Source: HXMU1420-13 sp965601825 (GTDB lineage: Bacteria > Bacteroidota > Rhodothermia > Balneolales > Balneolaceae). From it: a stretch of 64,000 nt of DNA. This document shows, piece by piece, positions 25,278 to 33,540 of this stretch. Below the pieces are notes generated by a model that was not told the origin of the DNA, made no database searches, and was given only the letters and a program-made list of their open reading frames with translations. The stretch's first letter is position 1. The number at the start of each line of letters is the position of its first letter. The translations under genes were made by a program, and so were the position numbers. Location of the stretch: positions 1,364,001-1,428,000 of the forward strand of contig OZ271839.1 of assembly GCA_965601825.1 (NCBI GenBank), given 5' to 3'.

Positions 25278-27641
25278 TTAAAAATTGACTACAAGCCCAA
25301 TTGAAGGGAGCACTGTAGCTTCAACATCTAGGTTAACCTGAACCAATTCCTCGGGTTGAATTAAAACTCCATCTACATCTCTGGCTAAGCCAAATTGAGG
25401 TTCTTCCGGACTGGCCTGAGCAAGTGCATTTTGGATTTCTAAAAACAAATCCAAACTCCAATTATTGAAACTCCACTTTTTATCAATTCGAATATCTACC
25501 TGGCTAAAAGGATCCAATTCTTGTTCGCCTATTCTGGTGAAATCACGAAGCAACGCCGGATAATTTGCCAATGTTCTGGCTTCATCTACCGGTGCAAAAG
25601 GTGTTTTTCCTAAATAACGATATCGGGCACTCACTTCCCAATTTCTCCCAAGTTTATATCCGCCCAAAAGTGAAATCAGCAAATTATTATCCCATACAGA
25701 AGGAGTATATTCGTCTGAAACACCATTAGTGAATTCGCTTTTATACAGAGTGAAAGCTGCAATTCCATAAAAATTACCCGTGAATTTCTGCTGGAATAAA
25801 AGTTCGGCGCCATAGGTTCGACCATCTCCATTACTGACTACAGGTTCACTTCCTAAAACTTCAAATCCACCACCTTTATTAGCTAAAGAAACCTGATCAC
25901 GTAATGAAACCGGATAATTTGCATACTGCTTCCAGAAACCTTCCAATGTGATTCGTGAACTTTCATTAATCAGATATTCTAGACCTAAAACAGCATGATC
26001 GGTCCGAATGTACTCGGTGTTTTTATTTACAAAAGCTCCACTGTTATCCTTGAAACCAAGAATGGTATATGGAGGAATCTTATAATATCGACCCAACGAT
26101 GAATTTAATGTCCAGTCACCATCTTTCGTGATTTTAAATGATTTGGAAATTCGTGGACTTAAGGTTTTCCAAATTTCATTACCTGAATCCATAAAGGAAT
26201 TACCATCCACTCTTAAACCAAAAGAAAAAGACGTGCGGTCACTGAAGCTTCGAGAAGTTTGCACGAAAGCTCCATAACGATAGAAATTTATGTCTGCATT
26301 GAAATTAGCATTATTCACAAAATCAGCAGTAGCATTGGAATAATCTGCATTTTGTAAAGAACCACCATAGCTGGTGATCCAATCACCCATGAATTTGGTG
26401 ACATTCAATCGAAGCTTAATTTCTTGTTCTGTCGCATCATTTTGGAAATATAAACCCTGCTCATTCACATTATCAGTGAATTGTGAAAACTCATTTTCTA
26501 ATCGATTGGTACTTAAAGTAAGTCTCATATTTCCGGACTTATCTTTGAATCGTCGACTCCAGGTAGCACCAATTGTATTTGTTCTCTGTTTTATCACCGG
26601 AACCTGTTCTTGAACAGCTTGTTGCTGAGCATCAAATTCATCTAATGGATTCACTGCAAAGTCATCAATTGATCCAAGTCCTGTTACAAGTAGACTATTA
26701 TACTGATCAATTTTGTGATTCACTTTGTATTGATAATCCCAATAATCAGGCAAGATGGGTAATCCAATTGCTTCGAATATCAACTGAAGATAGGAGCGAC
26801 GAACAGAGGCAATATAGGTTGTATTTGATTCCTCATTATCACCTTTAAAAATTGGGCCTTCTACAGTAAATGCAGATTCGCTGGAACCCAATCTGAAATT
26901 CCCCTGGAAATGACGCGCATTGCCATTTCGCTGATCAAATTGCAGAACACCCGATAAGACATTGTCATACTGAGCATCAAAAGATGAGGCAGAAAGTGTG
27001 ACACCTTCAAAAAAGGAAACGTTTAATAGTCCGACAGGTCCACCGGCGCTTCCTTGAGTTGAAAAGTGATTTATGTTAGGTATCTCAATACCATCCAAAT
27101 AATAGACATTCTCATTGGGTGCACCCCCGCGAATTATCACATCGTTTCTAAATCCACCAACGGTTCCACCAACACCGGGAAGGGTTTGAACGACTTTCGC
27201 AATGTCATTATTTCCACCGGGATATGCAGCAACTTCTTCCTGACTTAAATTCTGAATTGAAAGTGGGGTTGTTTGCAATTTCTCAAATGGATTTGGAGTT
27301 ACAATTACTTCATCGAGTAATTGAGAATCTTCCTGAAGTTCAAAATTGATATCAATATTTCCTTCTGAACGAATTACAATATTGAACTTAGTAACGGAAG
27401 TGAAGCCAATAAATGAAACGGTTATGTTGTAAGAATCAGCAGGAATATTATCGATGAAATAACGGCCATTTGCATCAGTTGCATCCCCGATAGTAGTGCC
27501 TTCTAATATTACAGTTGCACCTATTAATGGCTCTCCGGTTCTTGCGTCAGTTACAGTTCCTGATAACTCACCAGTTTGAGCAAAAACCGATTGCATCGAA
27601 AATATTAGGCTAAAAAAGATGAATAATTGTTTGATTCGCAT
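25278..27641 (-). CDS. TonB-dependent outer-membrane receptor
   Basis: 787 residues: a signal peptide (1-21, ending SVFAQ), a carboxypeptidase-regulatory-like domain (about 24-110: GELSGTVTDARTGEPLIGA), a plug domain (about 125-230: VVQTLPGVGGTVGGFRNDV, IIRGGAPNENVYYLDGIEI) and a long beta-barrel. It imports a ligand across the outer membrane using TonB/ExbBD energy. The divergent sugar porter and fructokinase-like kinase suggest a carbohydrate, perhaps sucrose or a related oligosaccharide. No SusD partner is adjacent, so it is not a classic SusCD pair. Confidence 0.92.
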   Translation of the reverse strand: MRIKQLFIFFSLIFSMQSVFAQTGELSGTVTDARTGEPLIGATVILEGTTIGDATDANGRYFIDNIPADSYNITVSFIGFTSVTKFNIVIRSEGNIDINFELQEDSQLLDEVIVTPNPFEKLQTTPLSIQNLSQEEVAAYPGGNNDIAKVVQTLPGVGGTVGGFRNDVIIRGGAPNENVYYLDGIEIPNINHFSTQGSAGGPVGLLNVSFFEGVTLSASSFDAQYDNVLSGVLQFDQRNGNARHFQGNFRLGSSESAFTVEGPIFKGDNEESNTTYIASVRRSYLQLIFEAIGLPILPDYWDYQYKVNHKIDQYNSLLVTGLGSIDDFAVNPLDEFDAQQQAVQEQVPVIKQRTNTIGATWSRRFKDKSGNMRLTLSTNRLENEFSQFTDNVNEQGLYFQNDATEQEIKLRLNVTKFMGDWITSYGGSLQNADYSNATADFVNNANFNADINFYRYGAFVQTSRSFSDRTSFSFGLRVDGNSFMDSGNEIWKTLSPRISKSFKITKDGDWTLNSSLGRYYKIPPYTILGFKDNSGAFVNKNTEYIRTDHAVLGLEYLINESSRITLEGFWKQYANYPVSLRDQVSLANKGGGFEVLGSEPVVSNGDGRTYGAELLFQQKFTGNFYGIAAFTLYKSEFTNGVSDEYTPSVWDNNLLISLLGGYKLGRNWEVSARYRYLGKTPFAPVDEARTLANYPALLRDFTRIGEQELDPFSQVDIRIDKKWSFNNWSLDLFLEIQNALAQASPEEPQFGLARDVDGVLIQPEELVQVNLDVEATVLPSIGLVVNF

Positions 27642-27764
27642 GTTGTCTCTCAGTATGAATTGCTAGTCAAACCAGAATTCAAACCTCAGCGCTCCAACAT
27701 TTTAGCAAATAACGGATTTTTACTATTCCCATTGATTCAATAATATCCAAGCTAAAATTCGGGT

Positions 27765-29099
27765 ATGAAAAACACATCATCTCTTCTCTTTGCATCTATC
27801 GTAGCAGCACTAGCAGGTCTATTATTTGGATTTGATACTGCTGTAATTTCCGGCGCGGATAAACCCATACAAGAGTTATGGGATACCTCTCCGCTTTTCC
27901 ATGGTACGTTCATTATGTCGATGGCATTATGGGGTACAGTAATTGGTGCATTGTTTGGTGGAATTCCCTGCGATCGATATGGACGGAAAACCACTCTAAT
28001 CTGGATTGGAGTTCTCTATTTGATTTCAGCTTTGGGATCGGCTTTGGCACCTGATCCTTACACTTTTTCAGCTTTTCGATTTATCGGTGGATTAGGAGTA
28101 GGTGCTTCCTCCGTTGCAGCTCCAACATACATCTCAGAAATTGCACCGGCACATCGTCGCGGTAGATTGGTAATTTTGTATCAGTTTATGATTGTTTTAG
28201 GGATTCTTGTTGCATTCCTTTCAAATTGGTTGGTTGGAAGTGGACTTGGTGAAAATGCCTGGCGTTGGATGTTAGGAATAGAAAGTTTCCCTGCTGCATT
28301 ATATTTGTTACTTGTATTCCGGATTCCAAATAGTCCTCGTTGGTTAGTACTTCATAATAACGATGTTGACACGGCTCGCGAATTAATTGGGCAGCTTGAT
28401 CCTAGCATTGATCCTGAAGAAGAGTTAGCAGCCATCCAAAAAACTGAAAAGGCAGATACAGGTTATGGTTTCTTTTCAGGACGTTATAAATGGCCCATTT
28501 TGCTTGCGTTCTTATTGGCGTTTTTCAATCAAATGTCGGGAATCAATTTTGTGATCTATTATGCGCCGAGAATTTTTGAGGCTGCCGGTTTAGCAGCTAG
28601 TACAGCGCTATTATCTTCAGTAGGAATTGGGGTAACGAATCTTGTTTTTACCATGCTGGGCATTTATTTGATTGATCGTGCTGGTAGAAAAACATTACTT
28701 ATTTATGGTTCCTTTGGCTATATAATTACCCTTAGTATTGTCTCCTGGGCATTTTATTCTGGCACAGGTGGGATGGTTGTTGTGTTTGGAGTTTTTGGAT
28801 TTATTGCTTCCCATGCTGCTGGTCAAGGAGCCATTATTTGGGTGTTTATATCAGAGATTTTCCCAAATCACGTTCGGGCATACGGCCAATCTTTCGGGTC
28901 AGGAATCCATTGGGTTTTCGCAGCTTTAATTACACTGTTCACTCTTTTCTTCATGGACTTACTTGGTGATAATCCGGGTCCATTATTCGCATTCTTTGCA
29001 TTTATGATGTTGCTACAGCTCGCTTTCGCCCTGAAAATGTTACCAGAAACCAAGGGACGATCATTAGAAGATTTAGCCAAAGAAATGACGGGAGACTAA
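27765..29099 (+). CDS. MFS sugar porter
   Basis: A 444-residue, 12-span inner-membrane transporter of the sugar porter family. The signature motifs are present: FGGIPCDRYGRKTT (between spans 2 and 3), NSPRWLV (after span 6), IDRAGRKT (spans 8-9) and PETKGRSLEDL (C terminus). These proteins are typically proton symporters or facilitators for hexoses or disaccharides. The kinase gene starts 3 bp after its stop. With amylosucrase in the cytoplasm, sucrose is a reasonable substrate, but fructose or glucose cannot be excluded. Confidence 0.92.
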   Translation: MKNTSSLLFASIVAALAGLLFGFDTAVISGADKPIQELWDTSPLFHGTFIMSMALWGTVIGALFGGIPCDRYGRKTTLIWIGVLYLISALGSALAPDPYTFSAFRFIGGLGVGASSVAAPTYISEIAPAHRRGRLVILYQFMIVLGILVAFLSNWLVGSGLGENAWRWMLGIESFPAALYLLLVFRIPNSPRWLVLHNNDVDTARELIGQLDPSIDPEEELAAIQKTEKADTGYGFFSGRYKWPILLAFLLAFFNQMSGINFVIYYAPRIFEAAGLAASTALLSSVGIGVTNLVFTMLGIYLIDRAGRKTLLIYGSFGYIITLSIVSWAFYSGTGGMVVVFGVFGFIASHAAGQGAIIWVFISEIFPNHVRAYGQSFGSGIHWVFAALITLFTLFFMDLLGDNPGPLFAFFAFMMLLQLAFALKMLPETKGRSLEDLAKEMTGD

Positions 29100-29102
29100 G
29101 CA

Positions 29103-29990
29103 TTGAGTTCAAAAAAAGTAGTTTGTATTGGTGAAGTTCTTTGGGATTCACTTCCTCATGGAATGTTTCTGGGTGGAGCGCCACTGAATGTTGCTGTTAA
29201 TCTCACAAATCTTGGGATTGATGCTTCCATGATAAGCGCTGTCGGCAACGATGAATTAGGTGAAAAGACGTTAGCTGAAATCAAATCACGCGGACTGAAT
29301 ATTAATTCCATACAAATCAATGACCAGTTAACCGGGCTTGTAGAAGTTGAGTTAGATGATCGTGGAGTTCCAAGCTATATAATTCATGAAGATCGGGCGT
29401 GGGATAATATCGAAGCGACAGATTCTGCAAAAGAGTTATTAGCTTCTGCTGATTTTGCAGTTTTTGGAAGTTTGAGTTTAAGAAATGAGGCGTCTGCATT
29501 AGCAATCAAAGAACTGTTAGCTGATTTTGATGGATACAAAATCCTGGATGTTAATTTTAGAAAGCCATTTTACTCAAAATCCCTAATCGAAGAACTCTTA
29601 GGTCATGCTGATTTACTAAAAGTGAATGATGAAGAAATTGAGGAAATCGCTGTATGGTTTGGATTGGACTCTGACTATCAGGCGTCGATTCCCAAACTAT
29701 GTTCTATGTTTGGAATCAAACATTCTATCATCACTTTAGGAGAAGGCGGTTCTGCTTTTTTCTCTGATGAAGTGTTTTATCATCACTCCAGATTTAATGT
29801 TGATGTAGTTGACACTGTAGGTGCAGGAGACGCTTTTTTATCTGGTGTGATTTACAGTCTTATCAATAATGAATCACCTCACAATCTTTTGAAATTTGCT
29901 AATGCAATGGGAGCATATGTAGCAGGAAGTAAAGGAGCAACACCAGATCTAAATCTTGAATTAGTGAAATCACGGTTTGATTTAAAATAA
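29103..29990 (+). CDS. PfkB-family sugar kinase, probably fructokinase
   Basis: 295 residues of the PfkB/ribokinase family: the N-terminal substrate region FLGGAPLNVAVNL and the C-terminal signature VDTVGAGDAFLSGVIYSL with the catalytic Asp. The start is TTG at 29103, 3 bp after the porter stop; no ATG comes early enough to keep the beginning of the fold (KKVVCIGEVLWDSLP). Fructokinase is inferred from context: amylosucrase releases fructose, which needs phosphorylation. Other PfkB substrates are possible. A hairpin terminator follows. Confidence 0.82.
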   Translation: MSSKKVVCIGEVLWDSLPHGMFLGGAPLNVAVNLTNLGIDASMISAVGNDELGEKTLAEIKSRGLNINSIQINDQLTGLVEVELDDRGVPSYIIHEDRAWDNIEATDSAKELLASADFAVFGSLSLRNEASALAIKELLADFDGYKILDVNFRKPFYSKSLIEELLGHADLLKVNDEEIEEIAVWFGLDSDYQASIPKLCSMFGIKHSIITLGEGGSAFFSDEVFYHHSRFNVDVVDTVGAGDAFLSGVIYSLINNESPHNLLKFANAMGAYVAGSKGATPDLNLELVKSRFDLK

Positions 29991-30051
29991 ATTTGAGCAC
30001 TACAAAGAAGCTAAATACAGACTCAGATATGTAAATAATTACACGAATTGA

Positions 30052-30094
30052 CACCTTTATGCAGGTTTGAGCGTAAAGGTGACATATTTTTTTT
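30052..30094 (+). terminator. Terminator of the porter-kinase operon
   Basis: CACCTTTATGC (30052-30062) pairs with GCGTAAAGGTG (30071-30081) with one mismatch, followed by ACATATTTTTTTT. Confidence 0.78.
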
Positions 30095-30099
30095 CATGA

Positions 30100-30118
30100 A
30101 TTCAGATAATTTCTGAAT
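30100..30118. promoter_or_regulatory. Inverted repeat upstream of the AraC-type regulator
   Basis: ATTCAGA-TAATT-TCTGAAT, with perfect 7-bp arms, 32 bp before the regulator start. Possible operator, perhaps autoregulatory. Confidence 0.4.
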
Positions 30119-30150
30119 CGTCTGAGAAGTAAATTATTTAATAGCCGTTG

Positions 30151-31245
30151 ATGTACTGGATACCAATTTTATTAGTTCTTTCTATTCAAGGATTCTTCAT
30201 CGCTTCGATTTTCTTTATCAAAAATAGACGAAGCAATAAGTCATTTTTTTGGCTTGCCACAGTCATTTTATTGGTCAGCCTTCAATTATTATTTTACAGC
30301 TTTGGATATGGTGAACAGTACTTGTTTGCCGCAAGTTTATTTGGCATTCCTTCATTTGCTCCATTACTATATGGGCCTCTTTTTTACTTATTTATTCGTG
30401 ACACTATTCAAGAAACAATACTCACAAAAAGGGAACTCTTTCATTTAATACCAATCTTTTTATTCGTAGCAATAAATAATGAATTCTTCATTTCAGGCAT
30501 TTCAGAGAAAACACAAATGATTGAAGCTATGTTTACTTCTGATAATACAGGCCACTATTTATCAGGAAAGAGTTTATTGAATTCGATTATTCTTCTAGGG
30601 TCTAATGCTGCTTATTGGATAAAGAGTTATCGATTAATTAATGATGCGGATCTAAGTAATAGTTCAAAACCTTTATTTAATTACATCATTAGCTTTTTTG
30701 GATTATACATAGCCGGATTATTTCTTTACCGATTGAGCCTATTTTTGGGATTGGGTTATCACGACGTTTTTTGCTTCGTAATAAAACTGTATATGGGAGT
30801 TACACTTTACTTTGCAGCATATCGATTCTTAAATATTTCAATCGATGAGTTAAGATCAGGAGGTAAAAATAAGTACAGCACAAGTACACTTAGTTCATCA
30901 AGAAAAAACGAAATTTGGGATAGAGTGACTAGCTATTTAGATGCGGATAATAATTATCTGAATTCAGATTTAAAGTTATCGAAGTTAGCTGATGAACTAG
31001 AAATACCATCGAATTATATAAGCCAGGTAGTTAATGAAAGACATGAAGGAGGCTTCAATCGATTGGTTAATAATTTGAGAATAGAGTTTTCAACAAATTT
31101 ACTTCTAAACTCGAATTTAAAAATTTACGCAGTTGCACTGGAATCGGGTTTTGGTAACAAAAGTACCTTCAATCAGGAATTCAAAAGATTGAAAGGGTGT
31201 ACACCATCAAAATTTCGAGAGAAACAGATCAAGAATGATGTCTAA
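30151..31245 (+). CDS. Membrane-bound AraC-family transcriptional regulator
   Basis: 364 residues: seven hydrophobic helices in the first ~225 residues, then a linker and an AraC-type helix-turn-helix domain (about 265-360: LKLSKLADELEIPSNYISQVVN and VALESGFGNKSTFNQEFKRLKGCTPSKFRE). This architecture, a membrane sensor fused to AraC DNA-binding, is common in Bacteroidota. The start is taken as ATG 30151 rather than the TTG just before it. The two secreted-protein genes downstream on the same strand are likely targets. Confidence 0.88.
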   Translation: MYWIPILLVLSIQGFFIASIFFIKNRRSNKSFFWLATVILLVSLQLLFYSFGYGEQYLFAASLFGIPSFAPLLYGPLFYLFIRDTIQETILTKRELFHLIPIFLFVAINNEFFISGISEKTQMIEAMFTSDNTGHYLSGKSLLNSIILLGSNAAYWIKSYRLINDADLSNSSKPLFNYIISFFGLYIAGLFLYRLSLFLGLGYHDVFCFVIKLYMGVTLYFAAYRFLNISIDELRSGGKNKYSTSTLSSSRKNEIWDRVTSYLDADNNYLNSDLKLSKLADELEIPSNYISQVVNERHEGGFNRLVNNLRIEFSTNLLLNSNLKIYAVALESGFGNKSTFNQEFKRLKGCTPSKFREKQIKNDV

Positions 31246-31281
31246 AATAATTTTTTTAGACGATAAATCGACTTCCAACAA

Positions 31282-31311
31282 TTAGGTTCATTTTTTAAAA
31301 CCAGAACCTAA
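31282..31311. promoter_or_regulatory. Inverted repeat before the DUF1349-like gene
   Basis: TTAGGTTC (31282-31289) and GAACCTAA (31304-31311) are perfect inverted arms 10 bp before the GTG start at 31322. A candidate binding site for the upstream AraC-type protein, or a 5' leader hairpin. Confidence 0.4.
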
Positions 31312-31321
31312 CCTTAAGACA

Positions 31322-32095
31322 GTGAAAAGAAATACAATTTTTTGGCATCTGCTGCTTTTTTTGATACTTATTAATCCATCCGTATTTGCACAAAATTCAA
31401 TCAATCTTTCCTTTGATAATGAAGATGAGTTACAGGAATTAAACTGGCTTCATACCTTAGAAAACTGGCCGGATATGGTTAAAGAAGTTTCTATTGAGGA
31501 AGGAAACCTGATTATCAAACCGTGGACAAGTGGCTGGTATGCTGATTATATGGCTCCATTTTTATTCACAAATACGACTGGTGATTTTAGTGTTGAAGCA
31601 AGAGTTAGAATAAATGGAATTGAAGGTGGAGACCCAAAGTCAGAGTGGTCCTTAGGCGGAATAATGATCAGAGAAGAAACTGGTATGACATCTGATACAT
31701 GGACTCCCGGAAATCAAAACTGGTTATTCTTAACAACTGGTGTTGCCAATAACATTAACCGACCCGTTTTTGAAACAAAAACTACAATTGCTAGTAATTC
31801 CTCGCTGCGATTACGTCCCGGCAACCGGGAGTGGGTGACATTGAGAATTGATAGAAATCGATCCGTTTTTAGATTAATGTATAGATATGATCATGAAACC
31901 GAATACACACAACTTGAAGAGTTTATCAGGCCAGATTTACCTCGTGATTTACAAGTTGGGTTAGTAGCCTACACTGATTTTTATTCAGCTGAACAAGAAT
32001 TAATGGATAATGTGAGGAAATATAATTCTACTGTGGTTGAATATGGCAAACCCGATTTAACCTTTACTATTAGCGATTTTGAAATACATCAATGA
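31322..32095 (+). CDS. Secreted DUF1349-like (concanavalin-fold) protein
   Basis: 257 residues: a signal peptide (1-23, ending SVFAQ), then a single beta-sandwich-like domain. Features such as WYADYMAPFLFTNTTGDFSVEARV, GGIMIREE, LRLRPGNREWVTLRIDR and a C-terminal LQVGLVAYTDFYS are typical of DUF1349/concanavalin A-like laminarinase-related domains. It probably binds a carbohydrate or acts as an accessory surface protein. The start is GTG. Its stop overlaps the serine hydrolase start (ATGA), so the two are translated together. Confidence 0.72.
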   Translation: MKRNTIFWHLLLFLILINPSVFAQNSINLSFDNEDELQELNWLHTLENWPDMVKEVSIEEGNLIIKPWTSGWYADYMAPFLFTNTTGDFSVEARVRINGIEGGDPKSEWSLGGIMIREETGMTSDTWTPGNQNWLFLTTGVANNINRPVFETKTTIASNSSLRLRPGNREWVTLRIDRNRSVFRLMYRYDHETEYTQLEEFIRPDLPRDLQVGLVAYTDFYSAEQELMDNVRKYNSTVVEYGKPDLTFTISDFEIHQ

Positions 32096-33516
32096 TTAAA
32101 ATATTACTCTTACAATTTCTTGTTTTTAGCTTCTTAGCTCTACCCACATATTCTCAAGTAACAAAAACTGAAGTTGCGAACGAATATCTAAACAATTTAC
32201 GAGAGGAGTTAAATTTACCGGGAATTTCTGCAGCTATAGCCATTCAAAATACAGTAATCTTTCAGACTGGAAGTGGATTTTCTAATATAGAGTATGAAAT
32301 TGAAGCGACTCCAAAGTCTGTATATCCAATTGCATCGGTATCAAAAGTACTAACAACTACAGCAATGATGGCCTTAGTTGCAGAAGGTGTTTTGGATCTG
32401 GATACACCAATCAGTCAATATTTAGATTATCAGAATTCAAATGAAATAACATTAAGACAGCTATCATCACACACAGCCGGAATCAGGCACTATAACTATC
32501 GGGAGGATATCGGCGCTTATCAGGGTATCGACGATCTTTCAAATTCACTGCAAATTTATATTAATGATCCGTTACTTTTCCCGCCGGGAACAGGATATAA
32601 TTACACTAGTTATGGGATTAATTTGATTGGTTCTGTAATGGAAAGTGCAACAGGAAAGTCGTTCGACGAAATTATAGCTGAAGAACTACTTAAACCACTA
32701 AATCTGAATAATACATTTACCCGATTTCCTGATAATGGTGTTACTACATATAGTTCTGATCTTGAACCCATAGAGCTCCCAAATCTGAGATTTAATGTTG
32801 CAGGCGGAGGGATGTATTCGAATGTAGTAGATTTAGCCCGTTTTGGTCAGGCAGTTCTAAAATATCAATTAAATGATAGCGATTGGTCAGAAACCGTGTT
32901 TACCAATCAAACTTTAGCTGATGGTACTGAAGTTGAATATGGCATTGGCTGGGTAATAAATAGGCTGGGTAATGATAATAAAGTTTATTCCCATGGTGGA
33001 CATATGGATGGAGTTCATTCATTGCTTTTACTCATCCCGGAGATGAATGCTTCAATAGCTATGATTTCTAATAGAGGTAGTCGTTTTGGAGTAGAAGAAG
33101 GATTGGAATTATTCTGTTCGTTTGCATCCGAAAATACTGATTGTGTTGAATTACATGAAGACGAAAGTATGGATAGAGAGCTAATAATGCGTCATTTTAC
33201 CAACATAAGTGAAACGCATAATAACTTTCTTACATGGTTTAATGACGGGGATGCCAGTTCCATTCAGAACATTATTAGCGATGGTTTTTCAAGTACTCTA
33301 TGGAGGAATAAAGCCGATTTAGTAAACGCAGTTAATATCAATAATCAGACTCTTGATGCATTTGATGTTGATGTTTCTTTACGCGGTATTGAGGAAGGAG
33401 ACCAGGCCAATGTGAGTGTTTTTCAATTTTCTTCATCCACAGATAGAACCGACTATTATTTAGAACTCACACTAAATAACGGTAAATGGTGGATAACAGG
33501 ATTTCATACACTCTAA
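32092..33516 (+). CDS. Secreted serine hydrolase (class C beta-lactamase fold)
   Basis: 474 residues: a signal peptide (about 1-21), then a beta-lactamase/esterase-fold domain to about residue 355 and a C-terminal domain of about 115 residues. The catalytic SxxK is SVSK in PIASVSKVLTTTAM, the Tyr motif is YTSYGINLIG, and the third motif is YSHGGHMDG. The family includes D-aminopeptidases, esterases and PBP4*-like proteins; true beta-lactamase activity is not implied. The C-terminal part looks like a SnoaL/DUF4440-type domain (EETHNNFLTWFNDGD..., WWITGFH). It is cotranscribed with the preceding gene. Confidence 0.85.
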   Translation: MIKILLLQFLVFSFLALPTYSQVTKTEVANEYLNNLREELNLPGISAAIAIQNTVIFQTGSGFSNIEYEIEATPKSVYPIASVSKVLTTTAMMALVAEGVLDLDTPISQYLDYQNSNEITLRQLSSHTAGIRHYNYREDIGAYQGIDDLSNSLQIYINDPLLFPPGTGYNYTSYGINLIGSVMESATGKSFDEIIAEELLKPLNLNNTFTRFPDNGVTTYSSDLEPIELPNLRFNVAGGGMYSNVVDLARFGQAVLKYQLNDSDWSETVFTNQTLADGTEVEYGIGWVINRLGNDNKVYSHGGHMDGVHSLLLLIPEMNASIAMISNRGSRFGVEEGLELFCSFASENTDCVELHEDESMDRELIMRHFTNISETHNNFLTWFNDGDASSIQNIISDGFSSTLWRNKADLVNAVNINNQTLDAFDVDVSLRGIEEGDQANVSVFQFSSSTDRTDYYLELTLNNGKWWITGFHTL

Positions 33517-33540
33517 GATTTAATGATTGAAGCGTTTCGG

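Noticed and set aside
27689..27694. AGCGCT upstream of the TonB receptor as a further copy of the operator motif
   Set aside because: Only the 6-bp core matches, and such a hexamer is expected several times by chance in 64 kb.
32092..33516. Beta-lactamase call for the serine hydrolase
   Set aside because: It has the fold and SxxK motif, but this family is mostly esterases/peptidases; resistance cannot be inferred.
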